Shown: positions 18,374 to 26,997, numbered from the stretch's first letter. The stretch: 60,748 nucleotides of DNA from Betaproteobacteria bacterium (GCA_028292405.1 JAQGMJ010000082.1:1-60748), one strand, 5' to 3'. The notes: generated by a model from the sequence alone, not told the origin. Program-made: numbers and translations.

Positions 18374-19633
18374 ATGCACTTTTCCGAACTCAAAAACTTC
18401 AACATCGCCCAACTCGTCGAGATGGGCGTTGAACTGGAAATCGACAACGCCAACCGCATGCGCAAGCACGAGCTGATGTTCGCCGTGCTCAAGGGCAAAG
18501 CCAAGCGCGGCGAAGCGATTTTCGGCGACGGCGTGCTGGAAGTGCTGCCGGACGGCTTTGGCTTCCTGCGATCGCCCGATACTTCGTACCTCGCGGGTAC
18601 CGACGACATCTACATCAGCCCGTCGCAGATTCGCCGCTTCAATCTGCATACCGGCGACACCATCGAAGGCGAGATCCGCACCCCGAAGGACGGCGAGCGC
18701 TACTTCGCCCTGGTCAAGGTCGACAAGGTCAACGGCGACCTGCCGGAAAACACCAAGAACAAGATCCTGTTCGAAAACCTGACCCCGCTGTTTCCGGACA
18801 AGCAGATGCGCCTGGAGCGCGACATCAAGGCCGAGGAAAACATCACCGGCCGGATCATCGACATCGTTGCCCCCATCGGCAAGGGTCAGCGCGGCCTGCT
18901 GGTGGCTTCGCCGAAAAGCGGCAAGACCGTGATGCTGCAGCACATTGCGCACGCCATCACCTCGAACCATCCGGACGTCGAGATGATCGTGCTCTTGATC
19001 GACGAGCGCCCGGAAGAAGTGACCGACATGCAGCGCACGGTGCGCGGCGAAGTGGTGGCCTCCACTTTCGACGAGCCGGCCGTGCGCCACGTGCAGGTGG
19101 CCGACATGGTGATCGAAAAGGCCAAGCGCCTGGTCGAGCACAAGAAGGACGTGGTGATCCTGCTCGATTCCATCACCCGCCTGGCGCGCGCCTACAACAC
19201 GGTGCAGCCGGCCTCCGGCAAGATTTTGACCGGCGGTGTGGACGCTGCCGCGCTGCAAAAGCCCAAGCGCTTTTTCGGTGCCGCGCGCAACGTCGAAGAA
19301 GGCGGCTCGCTGACCATCCTCGCCACCGCGCTGATCGACACTGGCAGCCGGATGGACGACGTGATCTACGAAGAGTTCAAGGGCACCGGCAACATGGAAA
19401 TCCACCTGGATCGCCGGATGGCCGAGAAGCGCGTGTACCCCTCGATCATGATCAACAAGTCCGGCACCCGCCGCGAGGAACTGCTGATCGAGCCTTCGGT
19501 GCTGCAAAAGGTGTGGATCCTGCGCAAGTTCCTCTACAACATGGACGAAATCGAAGCGATGGAATTCATGATGGACAAGATGCGCGCGACCAAGAACAAC
19601 GCGGAATTCTTCGACTCGATGAAAAAGGGCTAG
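18374..19633 (+). CDS. rho: transcription termination factor Rho
   Basis: Hexameric RNA helicase that ends transcription; 419 residues, the standard length. N-terminal Rho domain (MHFSELKNFNIAQLVEMG), cold-shock RNA-binding fold (GFGFLRSPDTSYL, DDIYISPSQIRRFNL), Walker A ASPKSGKT at 178-185, Walker B DVVILLDSITRLARAYN, Q-loop GVDAAALQKPKRFFGAARN, and the conserved end MDKMRATKNNAEFFDSMK. The ribosome-binding site is weak. rpmE, which often follows rho in betaproteobacteria, is about 26 kb away here. Confidence 0.98.
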   Translation: MHFSELKNFNIAQLVEMGVELEIDNANRMRKHELMFAVLKGKAKRGEAIFGDGVLEVLPDGFGFLRSPDTSYLAGTDDIYISPSQIRRFNLHTGDTIEGEIRTPKDGERYFALVKVDKVNGDLPENTKNKILFENLTPLFPDKQMRLERDIKAEENITGRIIDIVAPIGKGQRGLLVASPKSGKTVMLQHIAHAITSNHPDVEMIVLLIDERPEEVTDMQRTVRGEVVASTFDEPAVRHVQVADMVIEKAKRLVEHKKDVVILLDSITRLARAYNTVQPASGKILTGGVDAAALQKPKRFFGAARNVEEGGSLTILATALIDTGSRMDDVIYEEFKGTGNMEIHLDRRMAEKRVYPSIMINKSGTRREELLIEPSVLQKVWILRKFLYNMDEIEAMEFMMDKMRATKNNAEFFDSMKKG

Positions 19634-19640
19634 AACCTTC

Positions 19641-19668
19641 AGTCAAAAGTACACCCCTACTTTTGACT
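19641..19668. repeat. perfect 11-bp inverted repeat after rho
   Basis: AGTCAAAAGTA (19641-19651) and TACTTTTGACT (19658-19668) with a six-base C-rich loop, 8 bases after the rho stop. There is no T tract. It may be a 3' stabiliser or a protein-binding site. Confidence 0.7.
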
Positions 19669-19679
19669 GGCTTGTTCGG

Positions 19680-19713
19680 CACCAAATCACCGGCAAAGCC
19701 GGATGATTTGGTG
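19680..19713. repeat. 15-bp stem inverted repeat after rho
   Basis: CACCAAATCA then CCGGC (19680-19694) pairs with GCCGG (19698-19702) and TGATTTGGTG (19704-19713), with an AAA loop and one bulged A. Second of three consecutive hairpins between rho and the HtrA-like gene. Confidence 0.7.
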
Positions 19714-19734
19714 GGGAACGGCAACGAAACATCG

Positions 19735-19763
19735 AAAAGCCTCGACGATGCCGGGGCTTTTTT
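19735..19763 (+). terminator. intrinsic terminator downstream of rho
   Basis: AAAAGCCTCG (19735-19744) pairs with CGGGGCTTTT (19752-19761) with one G-U pair and a seven-base loop, and the T run continues to 19763. Third hairpin of the cluster. Confidence 0.8.
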
Positions 19764-19887
19764 CGCGCTGCGCGCCGCCGCTTCCTTCGCTGGGGAAGCG
19801 GGGCCAGCGTGAGCTTGACAAGCGAAGGCCGCATCCCAATCTCATAGCTTTCCCCAATCACGTCTTCAAGACGCGTGAAAGGTTGTT

Positions 19888-20934
19888 ATGGGCGCACGTC
19901 CGCTATTCGTTGATGATGAACCTGCAGTGCTGCAGGCGGCCGCGGCGGCCGGAGACGCCGAGTCACTCCTGGCCGACGCTTCCATGCTCGATGCGCCGCT
20001 GCTCGATGCCTATTCGCAGACCGTGACCGGCGTGGTCGGGCGCGTGAAGGAGGCCGTGGTGTTCATCGAGGTGCGCGGCAAGCCCGGGCGCCACGGCCGG
20101 CCCAGCGGCGGCACCGGCTCGGGCTTTTTGTTCACGCCCGACGGCTACATCCTGACCAACAGCCACGTGATCCACGGCGCGCTGGAGGTGCACGTGACCC
20201 TGGCCGACGGCACCCAGGCGCGCGCCGACATCATCGGCGAAGACCCGGACACCGATCTCGCGGTGATCCGCATCGGCGCCACCGGCGCCTTGCCCCATAT
20301 CGAATTCGGCGACTCCGGCAAGCTCAAGGTCGGGCAGATCGCGGTGGCCATCGGCAACCCGCTGGGGTTTTCGCACACGGTGACGGCGGGCGTGGTCTCC
20401 GCGCTGGGCCGCTCGCTGCGCGCCAACTCCGGGCGCCTGATCCACAACGTGATCCAGACCGACGCCGCGCTCAACCCGGGCAATTCCGGCGGCCCACTGC
20501 TCGACAGCAACGGCCGCGCAGTGGGGGTGAACACCGCCATCATCCCCGGCGCGCAGGCGATCTGTTTTGCCACCGGCATCGACTCGGCCAAGTGGGTGAT
20601 CATGCAACTGTTCACCCACGGCCGGGTGCGGCGCGGTTTCATCGGCGTGTCGGGGGCCACGGTGCCGCTGCCGCGCAAGGTGGTGCGCTTTTTCGAGCTG
20701 AAGATCGCTTCAGGGGTGCGCGTGTTGGAAGCGCAGCGCGGCGCGCCGGCGCATCAGTCGGGGGTGCAGGCGAGCGACATCATCGTCGGCATCGACGGCG
20801 TCGATGTGGCCGACGTGGACGAGTTGCAGCGCGTGCTCGACGGCAGCCGCATCGGCAAGACCGGGGTGATCCGCGTGCTGCGCGGCAACCAGAAGCTGCA
20901 CCTGCCGATCACGCCGCTGGAGTCGCCGGCCTGA
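19888..20934 (+). CDS. S1C (HtrA/DegP-like) serine protease with PDZ domain, no signal peptide
   Basis: Trypsin-fold protease of 348 residues. The catalytic triad is intact: H93 in TNSHVIHG, D123 in DTDLAVI, S200 in LNPGNSGGP. A single PDZ domain covers about 265-340 (SGVRVLEAQRGAPAHQSGVQASDIIVGIDG). The first 45 residues are acidic and show no signal peptide or membrane anchor, unlike DegP, DegQ or DegS. It would therefore be cytoplasmic unless the start is wrong, and no better start is visible. Substrates are unknown. Confidence 0.9.
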   Translation: MGARPLFVDDEPAVLQAAAAAGDAESLLADASMLDAPLLDAYSQTVTGVVGRVKEAVVFIEVRGKPGRHGRPSGGTGSGFLFTPDGYILTNSHVIHGALEVHVTLADGTQARADIIGEDPDTDLAVIRIGATGALPHIEFGDSGKLKVGQIAVAIGNPLGFSHTVTAGVVSALGRSLRANSGRLIHNVIQTDAALNPGNSGGPLLDSNGRAVGVNTAIIPGAQAICFATGIDSAKWVIMQLFTHGRVRRGFIGVSGATVPLPRKVVRFFELKIASGVRVLEAQRGAPAHQSGVQASDIIVGIDGVDVADVDELQRVLDGSRIGKTGVIRVLRGNQKLHLPITPLESPA

Positions 20935-20971
20935 CGGCCGGCCGAGGCTGTGGCCCGCGGCGTAAAGGGCC

Positions 20972-22666
20972 TCAGGCGGCCAGCGCCTCGGCTGGCTGCC
21001 CGCGCAGCTCGGCGTATTCACCCAGGGCCAGCTCGATCGGCTCGCGGGTGTCAAGGTAGCGCGCCTCGCCACGCAGGTAGTTGAGCCACATCAGGCGGAA
21101 CGCCGCTTCCATGTCGGCGACGAAGCCGTCGTAGTCCATCAGGAAACTGCCTTCGATGCACGGGCGGATGCTGGCGCGATACTGCGCCAGCCGTTCCGGC
21201 GAATTCGCCAGGTCGACCGCGATGTCGATGTACTCCTGCTCGCTGGTGGCGATGGTCTCGGGAATCTCCAGCGCTTCCAGACAGCCGGAGGTGGAAGCCT
21301 CGAAGGCCTGGACGCCGGCCATGCAGACGATCGGCAGACCCATCCACAGCGAATGCAGCGTGGTGGTGCCGCCGGATAGCGGCGAGGTGTCCAGCGCCAC
21401 GTCGACAATGCCGCCCATTTCCAGGAAGCCGGTGAGCGACAGGCGCGGCAGGATGCAAATGCGCTCCAGCGGCAGCCCCGCCGCTTCCAGCCGCCCGCGC
21501 TGTTGCGCGATCGCCTCTTCCTGGGTCTGCTCGGAACCGATGACGATGAGGATCGATTCCGGCACCCGCGCCAGAATCTGGCGCCAGGTGCGGAGCATTT
21601 CGTCGGTGACCTTTTTGAGGTTGTTCAGCGAGGCGAAGGTGACCCGCCCTTTGCTGAGCACCGGCGGCTCCAGCGTCAGCGGCACCTGCGGCGGCTGATA
21701 GACGCCGGCGCGTTTCAGGCGGAACAGTTGCTCGCTGTGGCCGTGCTCGGAAACGCCGGGCGGATCCATTTTGTCGTCGGTCAGCCGGTAGTCCATCGCG
21801 CGCATGCCGGTGGTGTACATGAAGCCCAGATAAGTGAGCTGCACCGGCGCTGCGCGGCGCGCGAACACCATCAGGCGGTTGCCCAGGGTATGGCCGGACA
21901 AGTCGATCAGGATGTCGATCTTCTGCCGGCGGATCAGCGCGCAGGCGTCGTCATCCGACAGGGCGGCGATGTCGAACCATTGGTCCACGGTGGGGCGAAT
22001 GCGCTCGGTTACCGCATCGACGGCGCCGGAGGAGAACACCGAGACATGCACCTGGCCGCGGTCATGGCGGCCGAAGATCGGCTCGACGAAATAGGCGACG
22101 GAGTGGTTGCGCAAGTCCGCCGAGACATAGCCGATGCGCAGCTTGCGCCCGGGGGTACGGTCGATCGCCAGCGGCCGGGCGGCGGCGCTGAGCGGGTCGG
22201 CGAAGCGCTCGGCCCAGTCGCGGAAATAAGCGAGCGTGATGGCGGGGTCGCGCCCGTAGGTGGCGTGCAGGTAGGCGCGCAGCGGGTAGAGCTTGGGATT
22301 GGTCGGCTCCAGCGCCACCGCATGGTCGATCAGTTCCAGCGCGTCGGCATGGTTGCCCATCATCTCCTGCGCCAGGGCACAGCCGAAGACTGCCTCGGCG
22401 CGGCTGGGCTCCATCTGCAGGACGAAGGCGAAGGTCTCCAGCGCCTCCTTCAGCTTGAACATGTCGAGGAAGGAAAAACCCATTTGCGACCAGGCGTCGA
22501 GCCGGGCCGAGTCCAGCGCCACGCACTGGGTGAAGGCGATGATGGATTCGGCGAACTGGTTGTTGCGCCGGCGCAGGCGCCCGAGCATGGACCAATGCTC
22601 GGCGTTGCCAGGGTGTTTGGCGACCAGCTTTTCCTGCTTGGCGATTCTGGCTTCGATCTGGCTCAT
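20972..22666 (-). CDS. TPR / GT41 (SPINDLY, O-GlcNAc transferase-like) glycosyltransferase
   Basis: Protein of 564 residues from the ATG at 22664-22666 (MSQIEARIAKQEK); an ATG nine codons upstream is also possible. The N-terminal third has tetratricopeptide-like helices (NAEHWSMLGRLRRRNNQ, LDAWSQMGFSFLDM, AEAVFGCALAQEMMGNHADALEL). The rest is a GT41 catalytic region: IGYVSADLRNHSVAYFVEP with the conserved His, ILIDLSGHTLGNRLMVFARR, APVQLTYLGFMYTTG, MDYRLTDDKMDPPG and the UDP-site region LDTSPLSGGTTT. Bacterial relatives modify surface proteins or flagellin, or are uncharacterised. No acceptor gene lies nearby. Confidence 0.88.
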   Translation of the reverse strand: MSQIEARIAKQEKLVAKHPGNAEHWSMLGRLRRRNNQFAESIIAFTQCVALDSARLDAWSQMGFSFLDMFKLKEALETFAFVLQMEPSRAEAVFGCALAQEMMGNHADALELIDHAVALEPTNPKLYPLRAYLHATYGRDPAITLAYFRDWAERFADPLSAAARPLAIDRTPGRKLRIGYVSADLRNHSVAYFVEPIFGRHDRGQVHVSVFSSGAVDAVTERIRPTVDQWFDIAALSDDDACALIRRQKIDILIDLSGHTLGNRLMVFARRAAPVQLTYLGFMYTTGMRAMDYRLTDDKMDPPGVSEHGHSEQLFRLKRAGVYQPPQVPLTLEPPVLSKGRVTFASLNNLKKVTDEMLRTWRQILARVPESILIVIGSEQTQEEAIAQQRGRLEAAGLPLERICILPRLSLTGFLEMGGIVDVALDTSPLSGGTTTLHSLWMGLPIVCMAGVQAFEASTSGCLEALEIPETIATSEQEYIDIAVDLANSPERLAQYRASIRPCIEGSFLMDYDGFVADMEAAFRLMWLNYLRGEARYLDTREPIELALGEYAELRGQPAEALAA

Positions 22667-23033
22667 TGCCGCAACCATGCGGATTGGCCGCAAGGCCCTT
22701 TACGAAAGGATTGCGCGAAGCTTAAAAGCCGGCCCTGCTTCGCCAAGCACGGAATAAGGCCGGAAAAGCGAACCACTTCCCCAGCGCCTAGCAGGCTCGC
22801 CGAGACCTGCACGGAGGTGCAGGCACCAGCCGATGCTGCGGCGCATCAGTTGCGATTCCTAATAATATTCATATTTATCAAATACTTACACGATAAAATT
22901 GGAATCTCCAAAGACTGTTACACAGATTCACAAAAAGCCCGCAAAAAAGACTTGCCAAAGAGAATACGATTGATAATAATTATCAACAACGCAGCTTTTT
23001 GCAGCCACCCAAACTCCCTTCCGGTCCCCAGCC
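22667..23033. other. 367-bp intergenic region between the GT41 gene and bfd
   Basis: Divergent promoter region. It contains a hairpin CCTGCAC / GTGCAGG (22806-22823), an AT-rich stretch (22855-22960), and the bfd promoter with its Fur box. No gene is supported. Confidence 0.5.
22971..22985 (+). promoter_or_regulatory. Fur box over the bfd promoter
   Basis: TGATAATAATTATCA is a perfect 7-1-7 palindrome matching the Fur consensus. It overlaps the likely -10 (TAATAA, 22974-22979), 16 nt downstream of TTGCCA (22952-22957). Iron-loaded Fur bound here would block bfd transcription. Confidence 0.8.
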
Positions 23034-23237
23034 ATGTACGTTTGCATTTGCGCCGCCGTTACCGAACGCCAGATTCGCACTTGTGCGCAGAACGGGGCTG
23101 CCACCCTGCAGGATCTGCGTGAAAAGCTGTGCGTTGCCGGCAACTGCGGCAAGTGTGCGCGCCACGCCAAGACCATCCTGCGCGAAGTGCATGCTGTAGC
23201 AGCGCCCGCCAGCACGCTGGACTCAGCCACCGCCTGA
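23034..23237 (+). CDS. bfd: bacterioferritin-associated ferredoxin
   Basis: [2Fe-2S] protein of 67 residues that delivers electrons to bacterioferritin to release stored iron. The ligand pattern CIC (C4, C6) and CGKC (C38, C41) is the Bfd arrangement, within MYVCICAAVTERQI and AGNCGKCARHAK. It is controlled by the Fur box upstream, as in pseudomonads. bfr itself is 17 kb away at 40057. The GC-rich stem GGCCCCGG / CCGGGGCC (23245-23266) after the stop may act as a terminator. Confidence 0.95.
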   Translation: MYVCICAAVTERQIRTCAQNGAATLQDLREKLCVAGNCGKCARHAKTILREVHAVAAPASTLDSATA

Positions 23238-23244
23238 TTTTTCA

Positions 23245-23266
23245 GGCCCCGGGACTCACCGGGGCC
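23245..23266 (+). terminator. GC-rich hairpin after bfd
   Basis: Perfect 8-bp stem GGCCCCGG / CCGGGGCC with a six-base loop. No T tract directly follows, so it could equally be a 3' stabiliser. Confidence 0.4.
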
Positions 23267-23430
23267 GTGGCGGACACGCGCCGCCGCCGTTTCTTTTCCC
23301 ACCTCTCCCCCCGCTTTCTCCTCTTCTCGCCGCCTCGCCACGTAGCTGCATTGATTTCGCGCGAGCTGCATGTGATAGATTTTGCCAGCGCGCAGCCCTG
23401 CGGGCATCGGCTCCCATCACATAGCAAACA

Positions 23431-24360
23431 ATGCTCGGCAAACTGTTTGGCACTCTCATCAGGCGCGACGCGGCGCAATCCGCGCCCGCCGACTCCGGCC
23501 CCTCGCTCAAGCTGCTGGCCCAGATCAAGGACCACCTGCAGGGCCAGGGCACAATAATGTCGAACCTGCTGATGCAGAACATCCTGGCCCAGCCCGAGCA
23601 TCATGATCCGAAGCGCCTGGAGCGCCATGGCTGGAAAGCGTATTCGCAAAACGACGAAGACGGCATCCTGCAGGAGATCTTCCGGCGCATCGGCGCGCCG
23701 CATAAGAGCTTTGTCGAGTTCGGCTGCGGCGATTGCATGGAAAACAATACGGCCTACCTGCTCTCGCAAGGCTGGCGCGGGCTATGGCTGGACGCGGACG
23801 ACCACAACGCCAACAACGCGCGCAACGGCTTTGGCCACTTGATGGCGCACGGCCTGCTGCAATTTACGCAGGCCATGGTGTCGGCGGAAAACATCGACAG
23901 CCTGATCGCGGCGGCAAACCTGGGCCCGGAGATCGACCTGTTGTCGATCGACATCGACGGCAACGACCAATACGTGTGGCAAGCGATCCACTGCACCAGC
24001 GCCCGCGTGGTGGCGATCGAATACAACGCCAAATTCCACCCGCCCCACCCTTACACCGTCAGCTACGACCCGGCCCTCCACTGGGATGAGACCGACCGCG
24101 TGGGCAGCTCGCTGGCGGTGTTCGCCGGGGTCGGTGCATCGCTGGGCTATCAGCTGGTCGGCTGCAACCTCACCGGCTCGAATGCATTTTTCGTGCGCCG
24201 CGACCTGGCGGCCGACCTGTTCGCCGCGCCGGCCACCGCCGAGCACCTGTATCAGCCGGCGCGCTACTTCCTCACGCCGTACTTTTCCAGCGGCCACAAG
24301 GTCAATCACCTGACGGTGGTGGAAAGCGCCGCGCGCTGTGCGGGCTTGCCGCCGCCCTGA
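23431..24360 (+). CDS. FkbM-like / SAM-dependent methyltransferase-type protein
   Basis: Protein of 309 residues. The core reads SQNDEDGILQEIFRRIG, then FVEFGCGDCMENNTAYLL, GWRGLWLDADDHN, LLSIDIDGNDQYVWQAI and VVAIEYNAKF. The FVEFGCGDC loop and the acidic residue after the next strand look like a SAM-binding Rossmann fold, and the arrangement resembles FkbM-family proteins often found with glycosyltransferases. It stands alone and converges on the FAD hydroxylase gene with 14 bases between stops. Reaction and substrate are unknown. Confidence 0.65.
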   Translation: MLGKLFGTLIRRDAAQSAPADSGPSLKLLAQIKDHLQGQGTIMSNLLMQNILAQPEHHDPKRLERHGWKAYSQNDEDGILQEIFRRIGAPHKSFVEFGCGDCMENNTAYLLSQGWRGLWLDADDHNANNARNGFGHLMAHGLLQFTQAMVSAENIDSLIAAANLGPEIDLLSIDIDGNDQYVWQAIHCTSARVVAIEYNAKFHPPHPYTVSYDPALHWDETDRVGSSLAVFAGVGASLGYQLVGCNLTGSNAFFVRRDLAADLFAAPATAEHLYQPARYFLTPYFSSGHKVNHLTVVESAARCAGLPPP

Positions 24361-24374
24361 AGCAGGCCGCCGCG

Positions 24375-25925
24375 CTAGGGCTTGATGCGCGGGGCCAGGC
24401 GCCCGAGCATGGCCCCGAGTTGCGCGGCGTCGGCGGCCACGCCGTAGACATAGTGATCCGGACGCACCAGCGCGGCAAAGCATTCGTGGCGCGCGAACCA
24501 CGCGGCCAGCACGCATTCGGTCTCGGTGAACGCGGGCGCACCCAGGTGCAATATCCGCGTGCCGGCGGGAAGCGCCCCCGCCGGGAACGCCAGGGCCGCG
24601 CGGTCGCGCAGCACCAGGCGCCAGCCGGTGCCGGCGAGTTCATCCATCCTGCGCGGCGCGCCGTCGTGCAGGATCCAGGGCTGCGGAAACAAGGTGCCGT
24701 TGGCCGCATGCGCCCGCGCATCGATCAGCCCGTGCGCCAGCGCCGGCTGCACTTCCTGGCGCGGCGTCGCGCGCACCACGCCGCCGCACTCCGACAATAG
24801 CCTTGCGTCACGTTCGCGCGCCCGCGCCACATCGCGCTCGCCGATCAATTGCCCGACGTGCTTGATGCGCGTGGTCAGCGCGGTGACGTGCCCCTTGCGT
24901 TCGGCACCGTAGCTATCGAGTAGCGCCTCCGGCGCGTCGCCGCGCAGCACGGCCTCCAGCTTCCACGCCAGGTTGGCAACATCGCGCACGCCCTGGCACA
25001 TGCCCTGGCCGAGAAACGGCGGCTGCTGGTGCGCGGCGTCGCCGGCGACAAACACGCGGCCGGCGCGCCACTGATCGGCCACCAGGGCGTGAAATCGGTA
25101 GCTGGCCTGGCGCCACAGCACCGCGTCTTCCGGCGTGATCCAGCGCGACAGCAGGCGCCAGGTGCCTTCGGGCGTCGCCAGTTCCTTCGGGTCTTCACCG
25201 GGGTTGATCGAAATCTCCCAGCGCCGGTGATTGCCCGGGCCGATGATGAAACTGCTGGGCCGCGCCGGCTCGCAATACTGCACGCTTTCGCGCGGCAGCT
25301 TGGCCAGGCCCTGCGGATTGACCTGTACATCGACCACCAGCCAGGGTTCGTCGAAGCCGAGGTCTTCGAGGCGCAGGCCGGCGAGTTCGCGCACCGTGCT
25401 GGAAGCGCCGTCGCAGGCGATGACGTAGCGCGCGCGCACGCTGCGCTCGCTGCCGCGGGTTATGCCATCGTCGCCGCGCAGTTGCAGGGTGGCGCCGGTG
25501 TCGTCCTGCGCAAGACCGGTCACTGCGGTGCCCAGTTCCACCTTCACCGTCGGCAGGCCCTGCGCATGCTGGCGCAAAATCGCCTCCACCGGCGGCTGGG
25601 TAAATACCAGCGAAGGGTGATAGCCCAGCGGGTACGGCGGCGCCACGGTGGACATGCGGCGGATCAACTGCCCTTGCACGCCGTAATAGCAGGAGTCGGT
25701 GAAGGGTTCGATGTGCGGCAGGATTTTTTGCACCACGCCGAGCTGCTGGAACACCCGCATGATCTCGTGGTCCAGCGCGACGGCGCGCGGCTTGTCGTAG
25801 ACCTCGCGCGCGCGGTCGCACACGTAGGTGGAAAGCCCGAGACCGCCGAGCAGCCCGGCCGCCACCGCGCCGGAGGGGCCGAAGCCGACGACGGCAACGT
25901 CGTAGATCTTGCCCTGCTCAGTCAC
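24375..25925 (-). CDS. FAD-dependent aromatic hydroxylase (MhpA-like)
   Basis: Flavoprotein monooxygenase of 516 residues of the group A type. Dinucleotide-binding loop GFGPSG at 14-19 in VAVVGFGPSGAVAAGLLG, the DG motif in CDGASSTVREL, and the GD motif FVAGDAAHQQPPFLGQGM. The closest remembered family is 3-(3-hydroxyphenyl)propionate 2-hydroxylase (MhpA), from KPRAVALDHEIMRVFQQLG. It lies 38 bases downstream of an extradiol dioxygenase gene on the same strand, so hydroxylation to a catechol followed by meta-cleavage is likely. The aromatic substrate is unknown. Confidence 0.85.
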   Translation of the reverse strand: MTEQGKIYDVAVVGFGPSGAVAAGLLGGLGLSTYVCDRAREVYDKPRAVALDHEIMRVFQQLGVVQKILPHIEPFTDSCYYGVQGQLIRRMSTVAPPYPLGYHPSLVFTQPPVEAILRQHAQGLPTVKVELGTAVTGLAQDDTGATLQLRGDDGITRGSERSVRARYVIACDGASSTVRELAGLRLEDLGFDEPWLVVDVQVNPQGLAKLPRESVQYCEPARPSSFIIGPGNHRRWEISINPGEDPKELATPEGTWRLLSRWITPEDAVLWRQASYRFHALVADQWRAGRVFVAGDAAHQQPPFLGQGMCQGVRDVANLAWKLEAVLRGDAPEALLDSYGAERKGHVTALTTRIKHVGQLIGERDVARARERDARLLSECGGVVRATPRQEVQPALAHGLIDARAHAANGTLFPQPWILHDGAPRRMDELAGTGWRLVLRDRAALAFPAGALPAGTRILHLGAPAFTETECVLAAWFARHECFAALVRPDHYVYGVAADAAQLGAMLGRLAPRIKP

Positions 25926-25963
25926 GGCACGGCGATGCGAACAGCGAATGCCTCACTACCACC

Positions 25964-26884
25964 TCAGCCGACCAGCCCGTCGGCGAAATGAATCTCGCGC
26001 TGCGCCTGCTTCAGCGCGGCCGAAGGCGGCGCTGAAATGCCCCAGTGGTCGACGCGTCCTGGCGGCCATTTCCAGTCCTCCGGGGTGCCAGTGACATAGC
26101 TGTCGTCGACCTGCTCGACTTCCGCGGTGTACTCGATCACGAAGCCGCCGGGGCCGACGAAATAATTGAACGCGTTGTCGCCCGGGCCGTGGCGCCCCGG
26201 GCCCCACTGGATGGCGTAGCCGGCATCTTTCAGGCGGCCGCCGCCGCGCATCACCGATTCGAGGTCCGGCATGAAAAACGCGATGTGGTTCAGGCAGTCG
26301 TTGTCGGCATCGGCCAGCGCGAGACTATGGTGGTCGCCGCGCGGCTTGGTGGGAATGCGCAGGAAAGCCATGATGCGCGTGCGGTCCGACAGCTTGAAAC
26401 CCAGCGCTTCGTAAAAGGCCTGGGCTGCGGGCGTGTCATGGCTGTTCATCACGGCATGCGCCAGGCGGATCGGATGGTCCTTTTCCGTCTGCGTATCGGC
26501 ATGCAGCGCGTCACCATGAATGAAGCGAAAAATGCGGCCCTGTGGATCGCGCACGATCACCGCCGTGCCGCCGCCCGGCTCGGCAACCGGTGCCGCACGC
26601 GACAGCACTTCGCCGCCTGCCGCTTGTGCCTTGTCGGCAATCGCATCCAGCGCCGCTGCGGATGGCGCGCGAAACGTCACCATGCGCATTTCCGCCTTGG
26701 CGCTGGGCAACAGCGCCAGCAGGTACTGGTCCGCCCCGGTGCCGCGCAAATACACCGCGCCGCCGGCGCGCGCGGCGACCTTGAGCTTCCATATCTCGGT
26801 ATAAAACTGCTCGGCCGCCGCCACGTCCGGCACGCCGATTTCCACGCTGCGCAGGCTGCTGATCAAATCTGTCTCCATCGCCAC
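25964..26884 (-). CDS. type I extradiol ring-cleavage dioxygenase (VOC superfamily)
   Basis: Fe(II) catechol dioxygenase of 306 residues with two vicinal-oxygen-chelate modules. Predicted metal ligands are H143 (LAHAVMN), H200 (CLNHIAFF) and E251 (GFVIEYTAE). Catalytic-type residues include H185/H186 (DHHSLAL), H233 (GRHGPG) and Y241. This is the full two-domain pattern of 2,3-dihydroxybiphenyl-type enzymes. It is first in a minus-strand operon with the FAD hydroxylase and divergent from a GntR gene. No ring-fission hydrolase or hydratase follows. Substrate not determinable. Confidence 0.85.
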   Translation of the reverse strand: MAMETDLISSLRSVEIGVPDVAAAEQFYTEIWKLKVAARAGGAVYLRGTGADQYLLALLPSAKAEMRMVTFRAPSAAALDAIADKAQAAGGEVLSRAAPVAEPGGGTAVIVRDPQGRIFRFIHGDALHADTQTEKDHPIRLAHAVMNSHDTPAAQAFYEALGFKLSDRTRIMAFLRIPTKPRGDHHSLALADADNDCLNHIAFFMPDLESVMRGGGRLKDAGYAIQWGPGRHGPGDNAFNYFVGPGGFVIEYTAEVEQVDDSYVTGTPEDWKWPPGRVDHWGISAPPSAALKQAQREIHFADGLVG

Positions 26885-26928
26885 CGTCCTGCTGAATTAG
26901 GTTGAAGCCACAAGCATAGCGCCAAATT

Positions 26929-26997
26929 ATATACATAAAAAATCATGATTCAACGCAATATGTATATTTCTTGCACCTCCAAAAATTATATGTAGAA
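26929..26997. promoter_or_regulatory. three putative operator sites at 30-bp spacing between the dioxygenase operon and gntR
   Basis: ATATACATA (26929-26937), its perfect reverse complement TATGTATAT (26959-26967), and a degenerate copy TATGTAGAA (26989-26997) start exactly 30 bp apart in the divergent intergenic region. The spacing puts them on one DNA face. They are the best candidates for binding by the adjacent GntR protein. Regulation of both directions is inferred. Confidence 0.6.
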
